A stretch of 51,943 nucleotides of DNA from Bacteroidales bacterium. GTDB lineage: Bacteria; Bacteroidota; Bacteroidia; Bacteroidales; UBA932. Positions 26,614 to 35,124 of the stretch are shown piece after piece. The position numbers and the translations under genes are program-made. The notes under the pieces are model-generated. The model was not told the DNA's origin. It saw only the letters and a program-made list of their open reading frames with translations, and searched no databases. Every line of letters begins with the position of its first letter. Within the stretch, counting starts at the first letter, position 1. The DNA lies in contig JAFVCK010000034.1 in NCBI GenBank assembly GCA_017479265.1, forward strand, positions 1-51,943. The letters are read 5' to 3'.

Positions 26614-27408
26614 ATGAAAGTAATCATTCGCAACAATTCTGCGGAAGGTTCCCTCTGGGCGGCGCACCACATCGCCGACCGCATCAGGGAAAAGGCGGCC
26701 AGGACATCCGAACCCTTCGTCCTCGGCCTTTGCACGGGTTCCACTCCCATCGAGACTTATGCCGAACTCATCCGTATGGTGAAGGCCGGCGAACTCTCGT
26801 TCAAGAACGTGATATCATTCAATATGGACGAATATGCGGGACTGCCCGAGAGCCATCCCGAGAGCTACCACAGTTTCATGCACCGCTATCTTTTCGACCA
26901 TATCGACGAGCCGGCCGAGAATATACATATACTCAACGGCAACGCCCCCGACCCTGCAGCCGAGTGTGCCGCATACGAGGAGGCGATAGTCAAGGCCGGC
27001 GGTTTCGACCTTTTCCTCGGAGGAGTCGGCGAGGACGGACATATAGCTTTCAATGAGCCCTTCTCCTCCCTTTCTTCCCGCACCCGCGTCGTGACCCTTA
27101 CCCGCGATACCCGCGAGGTCAATTCCAGATTCTTCGGAGGCGACTTCAACCAGGTGCCCAAGCAGGCCCTCACCGTCGGCGTAGCCACGGTCCTGGGGAG
27201 CCGCGAAGTGGTTATCCTGGCTTTCGGCAGCAAGAAGGCACGCGCCCTTAAGGATGCCATCGAAGGCCCCATGTCCCACTACTGCACCCTTTCCGGGCTG
27301 CAGTCCCATCCCGACGGAGTCATTGTTTGTGACGAGCTGTCCGTAGGCGAACTCAAAGTCAATTCTTACCGTTATTTCAAAGCAGTCGAAGAGGCTGAAA
27401 ACCTGTAG
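26614..27408 (+). CDS. nagB: Glucosamine-6-phosphate deaminase
   Basis: 264 residues, the standard length. It converts glucosamine 6-phosphate to fructose 6-phosphate plus ammonia. All catalytic residues are in E. coli numbering: the SFNMDEYAGL motif carries Asp72, and GEDGHIAFNE supplies D141, H143 and E148. It has the family's SRFFGGD and TVGVATVLGSREVVILA segments. It follows the fusion protein by 3 bases and precedes transketolase by 3 bases, so one message probably links amino-sugar breakdown with the pentose phosphate pathway. Confidence 0.96.
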   Translation: MKVIIRNNSAEGSLWAAHHIADRIREKAARTSEPFVLGLCTGSTPIETYAELIRMVKAGELSFKNVISFNMDEYAGLPESHPESYHSFMHRYLFDHIDEPAENIHILNGNAPDPAAECAAYEEAIVKAGGFDLFLGGVGEDGHIAFNEPFSSLSSRTRVVTLTRDTREVNSRFFGGDFNQVPKQALTVGVATVLGSREVVILAFGSKKARALKDAIEGPMSHYCTLSGLQSHPDGVIVCDELSVGELKVNSYRYFKAVEEAENL

Positions 27409-27411
27409 ATT

Positions 27412-28251
27412 ATGGCAAATGTCGATACACTTCGGGCCACCGCGACCCAGGTCCGCAGGGATATCGTGAGGATGGTGTTCCAGGCCCAGTCCGGCCACCC
27501 CGGAGGCTCCATGAGCAGCGCCGATTTCCTTACAGCCCTGTTTTTCTCCGTAATGGATGCGGACCCCGCCCGCTGGACCCGTGACGGCAAGGAACAGGAC
27601 GTATTCATCCTTTCCGCCGGTCACCTTACTCCGGTTTATTATTCCCTGCTTGCCCGCAAGGGATATTTCCCCCTTGAGGAACTTTCCTCCTTCCGCCGCT
27701 TCGGCTCCCGACTTCAGGGCCATCCTTCAGTGCGCAAGGGCCTTCCCGGCATTACCCAGGCTTCCGGCTCCCTCGGTCAGGGCCTGTCCTGCGCCGCCGG
27801 AATAGCCCTCGGCAAGAAATTGGACGGCGAGAACAAGAAGGTCTATGTCATGTGCGGAGACGGCGAGAGCGAGGAAGGCCAGATCTGGGAAGCCGGCATG
27901 TTTGCCGCCCACCACGGCCTTGACAACCTCGTAGCCATGACGGACTGGAACGGCCAGCAGATTGACGGACAGGTTGCCGATGTAGCCGGAGTAGGCGACC
28001 TCGAGGCCAAGTGGAAGGCTTTCGGATGGAACGTGATAGTGGCCGACGGTCACGACATGAAGGCCATCCTGGATGCTTTCGACAAGGCTTCCAAGGCCAA
28101 GGGCCGTCCCACTATGATACTTTTCCGTACCGACATGGGACATGGAGTCGATTTTATGGCAGGAACACACAAATGGCACGGAAAGGCCCCTTCGGAGCAG
28201 CAGTGCACGGATGCCCTTGCCCAGCTTGAGCAAACTTTGGGAGATTTCTGA
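27412..28251 (+). CDS. Transketolase, N-terminal (TPP-binding) subunit
   Basis: 279 residues corresponding to the first half of a classical transketolase. It includes QSGHPGGSMSSADF, the ILSAGHLTPVYYSLLAR segment, GSLGQGLSCAAGIALGKKLD and the thiamine-diphosphate/Mg motif GDGESEEGQIWEAGMF starting at G149, ending with the DWN of that motif. With the next gene it forms the split enzyme that transfers two-carbon units between sugar phosphates. Split transketolases are common in anaerobes of this phylum. One base separates its stop from the next start. Confidence 0.95.
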   Translation: MANVDTLRATATQVRRDIVRMVFQAQSGHPGGSMSSADFLTALFFSVMDADPARWTRDGKEQDVFILSAGHLTPVYYSLLARKGYFPLEELSSFRRFGSRLQGHPSVRKGLPGITQASGSLGQGLSCAAGIALGKKLDGENKKVYVMCGDGESEEGQIWEAGMFAAHHGLDNLVAMTDWNGQQIDGQVADVAGVGDLEAKWKAFGWNVIVADGHDMKAILDAFDKASKAKGRPTMILFRTDMGHGVDFMAGTHKWHGKAPSEQQCTDALAQLEQTLGDF

Positions 28252-28252
28252 T

Positions 28253-29206
28253 ATGACTACATACACAGATACAGGAAAGAAAGATACCCGCAGCGGATTC
28301 GGCGCGGGACTTCTGGAGGCCGGCAAGCGTGATTCCCGCGTAGTGGCCCTCACCGCCGACCTGAAAGGCTCCCTTAAGATGGATGCCTTCGCCGATGCGT
28401 TCCCCGAGCGTTTTGTACAGTGCGGCATAGCCGAGGCCAACATGGTCGGAGTCGCCGCAGGAATGGCCATAACGGGCAAGGTGCCTTTCGCCGGCTCCTT
28501 CGCAGAGTTCATCACTGGCCGTGTCTATGACCAGATACGCCAGGAAGTGGCTTATGGAAAGACCAATGTCAAGCTGGCCTCCTCCCATGCCGGAATCACC
28601 CTCGGAGAGGACGGAGCCACCCACCAGACCATGGAGGACATAGCCCTTATGCGCGCCCTTCCCGGAATGGTGGTAATCAATCCCTGCGACTACAACCAGA
28701 CCAAGGCCGCCACTGTGGCCGCTGCGGCCTGGGATGGTCCGGTGTATCTTCGCTTCGGCCGCCCGTCCGTGCCCAATTTCACCCCTGAGGACCAGGAGTT
28801 CGAGATTGGCAAGGTATATACCATGAACGAGGGCCGCGACATCACTATTTTCGCAACCGGCCACATGGTCTGGGAAGCCCTTTCCGCCGCTCAGGCCCTT
28901 GAGGAAGCAGGCATTTATGCCGAGGTTCTGGACATAGCCACCATAAAGCCCCTTGACGAAGAGGCGGTCGTGGCTTCAGTCCTCAAGACCCGCTGCGCCG
29001 TGGTAGCCGAGGAGCACAACGTCTGCGGAGGCCTCGGAGAGCTGCTCTCCGGAGTTTTCGCCCGCCGCATTCCCGTTCCCGTGGAGTTCGTCAACGGTGG
29101 CGACCTCTTCGGCCAGTCCGGCACCCCTGCCAAGCTGATGGATGCCTACGGCCTTGACGCGGCTCATATAGCCGAGGCTGTGCGCCGTTGCCTTATGAGA
29201 AAATGA
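28253..29206 (+). CDS. Transketolase, C-terminal subunit
   Basis: 317 residues from ATG 28253. The frame is open upstream to 28142 but that part overlaps the N-subunit gene; 28253 gives the usual N-terminus and sits one base after its stop. It has the pyrimidine-binding domain (VVALTADLKGS, RFVQCGIAEANMVGVAAGMA, FITGRVYDQIRQEVAY, SHAGITLGEDGATHQ) and the C-terminal transketolase domain (about 190-317). It acts with the preceding subunit. The stop overlaps the left end of a terminal-inverted-repeat element. Confidence 0.95.
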   Translation: MTTYTDTGKKDTRSGFGAGLLEAGKRDSRVVALTADLKGSLKMDAFADAFPERFVQCGIAEANMVGVAAGMAITGKVPFAGSFAEFITGRVYDQIRQEVAYGKTNVKLASSHAGITLGEDGATHQTMEDIALMRALPGMVVINPCDYNQTKAATVAAAAWDGPVYLRFGRPSVPNFTPEDQEFEIGKVYTMNEGRDITIFATGHMVWEALSAAQALEEAGIYAEVLDIATIKPLDEEAVVASVLKTRCAVVAEEHNVCGGLGELLSGVFARRIPVPVEFVNGGDLFGQSGTPAKLMDAYGLDAAHIAEAVRRCLMRK

Positions 29207-29368
29207 GAAGCTGTTTTGAAATGGTTACCGAAATTTTATATGAGCCATTTTCGAGTCAGCTTCAAATCCGAAGAGGGCGCGAAGCAGTAGCTTCGTAACC
29301 GATGAGGATGCAGAAGATGGCCGGAAAGGGCCATAGAAAATGAGAGCAATTATTTCAAAACAGCTTCT
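29206..29368. repeat. 163-bp element with 17-bp terminal inverted repeats
   Basis: AGAAGCTGTTTTGAAAT (29206-29222) and ATTTCAAAACAGCTTCT (29352-29368) are perfect reverse complements. A third, single copy of the same 17-mer lies at 30573-30589. The interior has GGTTAC/GTAACC and CGAAG/CTTCG pairs and a 25-codon reading frame starting at ATG 29221 that ends at the TAA of 29296-29298. The left end overlaps the transketolase stop codon and the right end reaches into the first codons of the sigma factor gene. It looks like a small non-autonomous mobile or REP-like element, different in sequence from the palindromes at 5190 and 37467. Confidence 0.75.
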
Positions 29369-29897
29369 GAGTCCTGAGGAGGAAATACGCCTCCAATGTG
29401 AAAACGGGCAGTTTGAGAAGGCATTCAGCGGAATTGTCGGTCTGTACAGCGAGCGCATCTACTGGCATGTCCGTCCCATGACGGAGTCCCATGAGGATGC
29501 AGACGACCTCGTGCAGGAAATATTTATCAAGATTTGGGCTGCGCTTCCTTCCTTCAGGTGGGAATCGCAGCTCTTCACATGGATATACCGCATCGCCACC
29601 AACGAGGCTCTCAACGCCCTTCGCCGCCGCAAGGTGAGGGCGGCCCTGCAATTCCGTTCCCTCTCGGATGTCCACGACGTGTCCGACGACCCTTTCTTCA
29701 ACGGCGACGAGGCGCAGAACAAGCTTCTGCGGGCCATAAGCGGTCTGCCTTCGCGCCAGCGCAGCGTGTTCTGCATGCGTTATTTCGAGGATATGAAATA
29801 CGAGGACATCTCCGAGATTCTCGGCACTTCACCAGGTTCCCTCAAGGCCTCCTATCATATTGCTGCAGAGAAGCTTAAGGCCCTGCTGCTGTCATAG
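29340..29897 (+). CDS. ECF-type RNA polymerase sigma factor
   Basis: 185 residues. Region 2 is at about 30-95 (IVGLYSERIYWHV, HEDADDLVQEIFIKIW, FTWIYRIATNEALNALRRRK) and region 4 at about 137-181 (LPSRQRSVFCMRYFEDMKYE, DISEILGTSPGSLKASYHIA). It belongs to the stand-alone sigma factors common in Bacteroidales. No anti-sigma (FecR-like) gene lies next to it; the next gene is convergent, 6 bases away. Its first residues (ISKQLLS) are encoded by the right end of the 163-bp repeat, which also supplies the only ATG before residue 47. The start codon may therefore have been provided by the element, or a non-ATG codon nearby is used. Confidence 0.9.
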   Translation: MRAIISKQLLSPEEEIRLQCENGQFEKAFSGIVGLYSERIYWHVRPMTESHEDADDLVQEIFIKIWAALPSFRWESQLFTWIYRIATNEALNALRRRKVRAALQFRSLSDVHDVSDDPFFNGDEAQNKLLRAISGLPSRQRSVFCMRYFEDMKYEDISEILGTSPGSLKASYHIAAEKLKALLLS

Positions 29898-29903
29898 GCC
29901 CCG

Positions 29904-30572
29904 CTATACGAAATCTTCGTCGGGATTGCCCCAGGGCTGAAGGAAGGGATTGTGCGTGCGCTCGGTAGAGATATCCGTATTGTTGCCATGGCCGGGAATC
30001 ACCTCCGTGTCGCCCGGCAGTCCCATGAGCTTGTCCATTACGCTGACTATCAGATGGTCATAGTCTCCGCCGGGAAGGTCGGAGCGGCCTATACTGCCCC
30101 GGAAAAGGGTGTCTCCGCTGAGCAGCAGTTTCTCACTCTCGCTGTAATAGCAGACTCCGCCGGGGGTATGGCCGGGGGTCCCTATGACCTTGAACGGCAC
30201 CTTTCCGACGCATACCTCGTCCCCGTCGGCAATGTCCTCGGTAGGGAAGTCCGAGAGCGGCTCCATGAGGCCGAATCGGCTTGCCAGAGCGCCGGATAGT
30301 TCCAGCGTAGGCTTGTCTATAGGGCTCATATACACCGGAATGCCGTAGAGCTCAGAAAGGGTCTTCACCCCGAAAATATGGTCGTGGTGCGCATGGGTCA
30401 GCCAGATGGCCGAAGGATGGAGCTTCTTTGCGGAAATGAAGTCCGTCAGGCGGGCGGTTTCGGCCTTGTCATAGCAGCCGGGGTCCACTATCACCGCTTC
30501 TGAAGCCTCGTCCCACAGGACCGAACACCTTTCCTCGAAAGGATTAAAGATAAATGTTTTTACACTGACCAT
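29904..30572 (-). CDS. Metallo-beta-lactamase-fold hydrolase (glyoxalase II-like)
   Basis: 222 residues. It has the complete binuclear metal site: HAHHDH at residues 60-65, H135 in GTPGHTPGG, D154 in LSGDTLFRGS and H195 in IPGHGNNT. The GRSDLPGGDYDHL segment is typical of the glyoxalase II-like / persulfide-dioxygenase-like branch, but the short length (no C-terminal substrate domain) fits the general YcbL-type hydrolases better. It is probably a cytoplasmic thioester or lactone hydrolase; substrate unknown. It converges with the sigma factor gene and diverges from uvrA. The 17-mer repeat forms the region just before its ATG. Confidence 0.88.
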   Translation of the reverse strand: MVSVKTFIFNPFEERCSVLWDEASEAVIVDPGCYDKAETARLTDFISAKKLHPSAIWLTHAHHDHIFGVKTLSELYGIPVYMSPIDKPTLELSGALASRFGLMEPLSDFPTEDIADGDEVCVGKVPFKVIGTPGHTPGGVCYYSESEKLLLSGDTLFRGSIGRSDLPGGDYDHLIVSVMDKLMGLPGDTEVIPGHGNNTDISTERTHNPFLQPWGNPDEDFV

Positions 30573-30589
30573 ATTTCAAAACAGCTTCT
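30573..30589. repeat. Single end (17-mer) of the 163-bp repeat family
   Basis: ATTTCAAAACAGCTTCT is identical to 29352-29368. It directly abuts the start codon of the leftward hydrolase gene, so on the minus strand it makes up the last 17 bases of the mRNA leader. No partner end is visible within 200 bases. Confidence 0.7.
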
Positions 30590-30604
30590 TGTTCGTTATT
30601 TCTG

Positions 30605-30612
30605 CAAAATTA
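30605..30612 (-). promoter_or_regulatory. Predicted -7 box for the leftward metallo-hydrolase gene
   Basis: On the minus strand the sequence is TAATTTTG, an exact TAnnTTTG match, ending about 32 bases before the ATG at 30572. No clear TTTG is found upstream at the right spacing. It lies back to back with the uvrA -7 box, 2 bases apart. Confidence 0.4.
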
Positions 30613-30614
30613 GT

Positions 30615-30622
30615 TATTTTTG
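30615..30622 (+). promoter_or_regulatory. Predicted -7 box for uvrA
   Basis: TATTTTTG matches TAnnTTTG exactly. A TTG lies at 30589-30591, slightly too far (23 bases). The box ends 6 bases before ATG 30629 and covers the TTG at 30620, which makes the TTG an unlikely start and predicts a leaderless or nearly leaderless message. Confidence 0.42.
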
Positions 30623-30628
30623 CAGAAT

Positions 30629-33430
30629 ATGGGCGATAAAAAAGAATATATCGAGATACGGGGCGCAGCGGCCCACAATCTGAAGGGGGTAGATGTAGAT
30701 ATCCCGAGGGGTGAATTCGTGGTGGTGACGGGCCTTAGCGGCAGCGGCAAGTCCTCCCTTGCCTTCGATACCCTGTATGCCGAGGGCCAGAGGCGTTACA
30801 TGGACACCCTCAGCACATACGCCAAGCACTTCATGGGCATTCTGGAAAAGCCCGAGGTTGAGGAAATCAAGGGCCTGAGCCCTATCATAGCCATAGAACA
30901 GAAGACTACGGGCAACAACCCCCGTTCCACCGTCGGTACCATAACGGAAATATTCGACTTCCTGAGGCTGCTGTATGCCAGGGCCTCCAGGGCTTATTCC
31001 CCTGTATCCGGCAAGGAAATGGTCAGATATACGGACGAGCAGATAGTGGACCTTATAATGAGCGGCTACAAAGGCCGCAAATGCTACCTGCTCAGCCCTC
31101 TTGTCAGGGGACGCAAAGGCCATTACAAGGAGCTTTTCGACACTCTACGAAAGCGCGGATACACCGAAGTCCGGGTGGACGGGGAGATACGTGACCTTGG
31201 CGAAATCACCCAGCTGGACCGCTACAAGGCCCATTTTATAGAACTTGTCATAGATAAACTCAAGCCCGGCGACGGAGACTTAAGGCGCATCCGGGAGTCC
31301 GTCATGGCCGCCCTTAACAGGGGCAAGGGCTCGGTGGCTGTGCTGGACATGGAAACTGATGTGCTTCAGCACTTTTCCAAGCATCTGGTGGACCCTGACA
31401 GCGGACTGTCCCTGCAGGAGCCGGCCCCCCATTCCTTCTCCTTCAATTCCCCCGAAGGCTATTGCCCCCATTGCAAGGGTCTCGGGATGATAGACGACAT
31501 CAACCCCGATGTCATAATCCCTGACCGCAGCCTGTCCATAGCCGCCGGAGGCATAGTCCCCCTCGGCAAGGTCAGGGAGAACCGCAAGTTCGATGTGGTA
31601 AGGTCCATAGCCCGCAAATACAATTTCTCCATATACGACCCCCTGGCCGACATTCCGGACGATGTGATCAACCTGCTGATTTACGGCTCCGACGAGCTGT
31701 TCAGGATTGGTGAAGGGCCGCAGTCCGAGATGGTCAGTTTCGACGGTCTGGCCGGCGACATAGACGAGAAGATAGTATGTCCCGAATGCGGCGGCACCCG
31801 TCTTCGTCCCGAGACAAAATGCTTCCGCATAGACGGCAAGGACATCTCCCAAGTGGCTGCAATGGAGCTTTCCGAACTCGCCCGCTGGCTGGAGTCCCTG
31901 CCTTCCATGATGGATTCAAGGGAGAACCGCATAGCCCGCGACATCCTCAAGGAACTGCGCGAAAGGGTGCGCTTCATGCTGGATGTAGGTCTTGACTACC
32001 TGTCCCTGGACAGGGCTACGGCCACGCTTTCAGGTGGAGAGAGCCAGCGTATCCGCCTCGCCACCCAGATAGGCTCCAAGCTGGTGAATGTGCTGTATAT
32101 CCTCGACGAGCCCAGCATAGGCCTGCACCAGAGGGACAACCGCAAGCTGATTTCCTCGCTCAAGACCCTCCGTGACGAGGGCAATTCCATAATGGTGGTG
32201 GAGCACGATGCCGAGACCATGACTTCTTCCGACTGGATAGTGGACGTGGGTCCGGGGGCGGGGGAGAACGGGGGAGAGATATGCCTCAGCGCGCCCACGG
32301 GCGTGCTCCTGCGCGGGGAAAAGCCCGACAAGGACACGGCCCCGCATGTCAAGACAGGCCATTCGCAGACCCTGGATTACCTTCTCGGACGCGACAGCAT
32401 ACCGGTCCCTAAGCAGCGTCGCCTGGGCAACGGCCTCACCCTCGGCATACGCGGAGCCCGGGGCAACAACCTCAAGAACGTCGATATGGACATTCCGCTG
32501 GGCTGCTTCATAGGCATAAGCGGAGTGAGCGGCAGCGGCAAGTCCTCGCTTATCAACGAGACCCTGATGCCCGTGCTCAAGAACAAGTTCTACAATGCCA
32601 AGATGAAGCCGCTCGAGCATGACAACATCTTGGGAATCAAGAATATAGACAAGCTTATAGAGATAGACCAGAGCCCCATAGGCCGCACTCCGAGGAGCAA
32701 TCCGGCCACTTTCACGGGAGTCTTCAACGACATACGCAGCCTTTTTGCCGAGACCACCGATGCCAAGGTAAGGGGCTACGGGGCTGGACATTTCTCCTTC
32801 AATGTGCCCGGCGGGCGCTGCGAGCAGTGCAAGGGTGCCGGAATCAAGGTCATAGAGATGAACTTCCTGCCTTCGGTGAACGTGCCTTGCGACGAATGTC
32901 GCGGCAGCCGCTACAAGGACGACACCCTGGCCGTCCACTACAAGGGAATGAATATCAACGACGTGCTGGAAATGTCCATAAGCGCGGCCTACGAGTTCTT
33001 CAAGCCCGTTCCCAAGATAGCCCAGAAGCTCAAGGCCATGGTGGACGTGGGCCTTGGATATGTGCGTCTGGGCCAGTCGGCGGTGACCTTGTCCGGAGGC
33101 GAGAGCCAGAGAATGAAACTGGCCGCCGAATTGTTCCGAAAGGCCACGGGAAACACCCTTTATATACTCGACGAGCCCACAACAGGCCTGCATTTTGAAG
33201 ACATAAAAGTGCTCCTCGGAGTGCTGCACCGCCTTGTGGACCAGGGTAATACCGTGATAATAATAGAGCATAACCTGGATGTCCTCAAGAGCGTGGACTA
33301 TATTTTCGACCTCGGTCCCGACGGCGGGCGAGGCGGCGGAATGATAGTGGCGCAGGGTACTCCCGAGCATTTGGCAAAGAATCCCGCCTCGGTGACGGGA
33401 CCATATCTAAAAGAATTATTGTATGGATGA
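30629..33430 (+). CDS. uvrA: UvrABC excinuclease subunit A
   Basis: 933 residues from ATG 30629 (a TTG three codons earlier overlaps the predicted promoter). UvrA is the damage-recognition ATPase of nucleotide excision repair. Two ABC units are present: Walker A GLSGSGKSS at 35-43 and GVSGSGKSS in the second half, signatures LSGGESQRIRLATQIGSKL and LSGGESQRMKLAAELF, and Walker B LYILDEPSIGLHQ / LYILDEPTTGLH. Cysteine pairs are CPHC (279-282), CPEC (384-387) and CEQC (731-734) with CDEC. The usual first CPxCG pair of zinc module 1 reads DPDSG (255-259), so that site lacks two ligands; related Bacteroidota UvrA proteins also degrade this motif. The gene overlaps the nucleoside kinase gene by 8 bases. 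Confidence 0.96.
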   Translation: MGDKKEYIEIRGAAAHNLKGVDVDIPRGEFVVVTGLSGSGKSSLAFDTLYAEGQRRYMDTLSTYAKHFMGILEKPEVEEIKGLSPIIAIEQKTTGNNPRSTVGTITEIFDFLRLLYARASRAYSPVSGKEMVRYTDEQIVDLIMSGYKGRKCYLLSPLVRGRKGHYKELFDTLRKRGYTEVRVDGEIRDLGEITQLDRYKAHFIELVIDKLKPGDGDLRRIRESVMAALNRGKGSVAVLDMETDVLQHFSKHLVDPDSGLSLQEPAPHSFSFNSPEGYCPHCKGLGMIDDINPDVIIPDRSLSIAAGGIVPLGKVRENRKFDVVRSIARKYNFSIYDPLADIPDDVINLLIYGSDELFRIGEGPQSEMVSFDGLAGDIDEKIVCPECGGTRLRPETKCFRIDGKDISQVAAMELSELARWLESLPSMMDSRENRIARDILKELRERVRFMLDVGLDYLSLDRATATLSGGESQRIRLATQIGSKLVNVLYILDEPSIGLHQRDNRKLISSLKTLRDEGNSIMVVEHDAETMTSSDWIVDVGPGAGENGGEICLSAPTGVLLRGEKPDKDTAPHVKTGHSQTLDYLLGRDSIPVPKQRRLGNGLTLGIRGARGNNLKNVDMDIPLGCFIGISGVSGSGKSSLINETLMPVLKNKFYNAKMKPLEHDNILGIKNIDKLIEIDQSPIGRTPRSNPATFTGVFNDIRSLFAETTDAKVRGYGAGHFSFNVPGGRCEQCKGAGIKVIEMNFLPSVNVPCDECRGSRYKDDTLAVHYKGMNINDVLEMSISAAYEFFKPVPKIAQKLKAMVDVGLGYVRLGQSAVTLSGGESQRMKLAAELFRKATGNTLYILDEPTTGLHFEDIKVLLGVLHRLVDQGNTVIIIEHNLDVLKSVDYIFDLGPDGGRGGGMIVAQGTPEHLAKNPASVTGPYLKELLYG

Positions 33431-35123
33431 TTTCAAGGTATTTTGTACCAACGATTCGCAGACCCATGAGGTAGAACTGGGAACTCCTCTTTCCTCCCTT
33501 GCAACCCGCTATGGCATAAGTCTTCCGGACGGCAGTCCCATACTGGCCGCCCTGGTGGACCATAAGCTCAAGGAACTGCGTTACAGGATAACGGTTTCGC
33601 ACGAGGTGGAATTCATAGGCTACAGCCACCCCGACGGCAGGCGCTGCTACATACGCTCCCTGTGTTTCGTATTGCAAAAGGCTGTGCGTGAGCTGTTTCC
33701 TGACAAGATTCTGGTCATCCACCATTCTCTTCCGAGCGGCCTTTATTGCGAAATCAAGGAGGGCCGGCCCGACGAGGACGGCCACCACAGGGTGTGGTTC
33801 ATAACCGACGAGAACCTCGATGTACTGCGCTCGAGGATGGCCGAAATCATAGAGGCGGACATGCCTTTCGGACGCGAGAAAATGCTTTCCGACGACATAG
33901 AAGAGTATTTCCGCCGTCAGAACCAGTACCACAAGGCCGAACTTATCGACAGCCTCGGCCGCTATATCACCAGCATATACAGCCTGGGCGACACCAAGGA
34001 TACCTTCTACGGCCCTCTGGTACCCTCGACTGGCTGCCTCAAGGTCTTCGGCATAGTCGGTTTCGGCGAGGGATTCTGCCTCCAGGCCCCCACGATAAGC
34101 GACCCTTCCAAGGTGATGCCGCTTCGCCGTCAGTCCAAGATTGCAACGGCCCTGAAGAACCATTCGGACTTTATCAACACCATAGGAATAGGCGGCGTGG
34201 GCTCTCTGAACAAGGCCATTTCCGCAGGTCAGGCCGTGGAGCTTATCAATGTGGCCGAGGCCCGTCACGAGCGCAAATATGCCGAAATAGCCAACCAGAT
34301 TTATGAGCGCAGGGGACAGGCCAGAATCGTGTTCATAGCAGGCCCTTCGTCTTCGGGCAAAACCTCCTCTTCCCTTCGTATCGCATTGCAGTGCAAGGTG
34401 CTGGGTCTCAATCCCAAGGTCATAGAACTGGACAATTATTTCCTGGACCGCGAGAGTACGCCCAAGGATGGGAATGGCGACTATGATTTCGAGTCGCTGT
34501 ATGCCATGGACCTGGATTTCCTGAACATGCAGCTCAATCAACTTCTTGCGGGCGAGGAGATAGAGATTCCGAAGTTCGATTTCAAGCAGGGATGCCGCAC
34601 TTTCGTGGGCAACCGCATGAGGCTGTCTGACAAGGATATACTGATTATGGAAGGCATTCATGCCCTAAATCCGGAGATGACCACGGCGGTGGACAATTCG
34701 CGGATTTTCAGGGTCTATGCTTCTGCGCTGACTTCCCTCGGACTGGACGAGAACAACAACATTTCCACTTCGGACAACCGTCTGTTGCGCCGCATCGTGA
34801 GGGACAACCGCGTGCGCGGCATTACTCCCGAGCAGACCATTATGCGCTGGCACAGCGTTCGCCGTGGAGAGGCCCGCAACATTTTCCCTTTCCAGGAGAA
34901 TGCCGACGCGGTCTTCAATTCGGCCCTGATTTTCGAGCTGCCCATGCTGAAATATTACGCAGAGCCGCTTCTGAGGCGAATTGCGCCCAATTCTCCGGCT
35001 TATACCGAGGCGGTGCGTCTGCTGAAGTTCCTCGATTTCATAGTGGCCCTGCAGCCGTCCGAGATAGCGGCCATACCGCCTACTTCCATAATGAGGGAAT
35101 TCATCGGCGGCCAGACGCTATAA
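33423..35123 (+). CDS. Nucleoside (uridine-type) kinase with N-terminal TGS-like and SAD-like domains
   Basis: 566 residues. The N-terminus (about 1-65) looks like a TGS domain (VELGTPLSSLATRYGISLPD), followed by a threonyl-tRNA-synthetase-like middle region. The C-terminal part is a uridine-kinase-like P-loop kinase: GPSSSGKT at residues 307-314, then VIELDNYFLDRESTPKDGNG DYDFES in that order, and LIMEGIHALNP as Walker-B-like strand. It probably phosphorylates a nucleoside in salvage; the natural substrate is unproven. The start overlaps the uvrA stop, implying coupling. It converges with recO, with a repeat fragment in the gap. Confidence 0.88.
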   Translation: MDDFKVFCTNDSQTHEVELGTPLSSLATRYGISLPDGSPILAALVDHKLKELRYRITVSHEVEFIGYSHPDGRRCYIRSLCFVLQKAVRELFPDKILVIHHSLPSGLYCEIKEGRPDEDGHHRVWFITDENLDVLRSRMAEIIEADMPFGREKMLSDDIEEYFRRQNQYHKAELIDSLGRYITSIYSLGDTKDTFYGPLVPSTGCLKVFGIVGFGEGFCLQAPTISDPSKVMPLRRQSKIATALKNHSDFINTIGIGGVGSLNKAISAGQAVELINVAEARHERKYAEIANQIYERRGQARIVFIAGPSSSGKTSSSLRIALQCKVLGLNPKVIELDNYFLDRESTPKDGNGDYDFESLYAMDLDFLNMQLNQLLAGEEIEIPKFDFKQGCRTFVGNRMRLSDKDILIMEGIHALNPEMTTAVDNSRIFRVYASALTSLGLDENNNISTSDNRLLRRIVRDNRVRGITPEQTIMRWHSVRRGEARNIFPFQENADAVFNSALIFELPMLKYYAEPLLRRIAPNSPAYTEAVRLLKFLDFIVALQPSEIAAIPPTSIMREFIGGQTL

Positions 35124-35124
35124 C

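Noticed and set aside
28142-28252. Upstream extension of the transketolase C-terminal subunit
   Set aside because: The extra 37 codons lie within the N-terminal subunit gene in another frame; ATG 28253 follows its stop by one base and gives the normal N-terminus.
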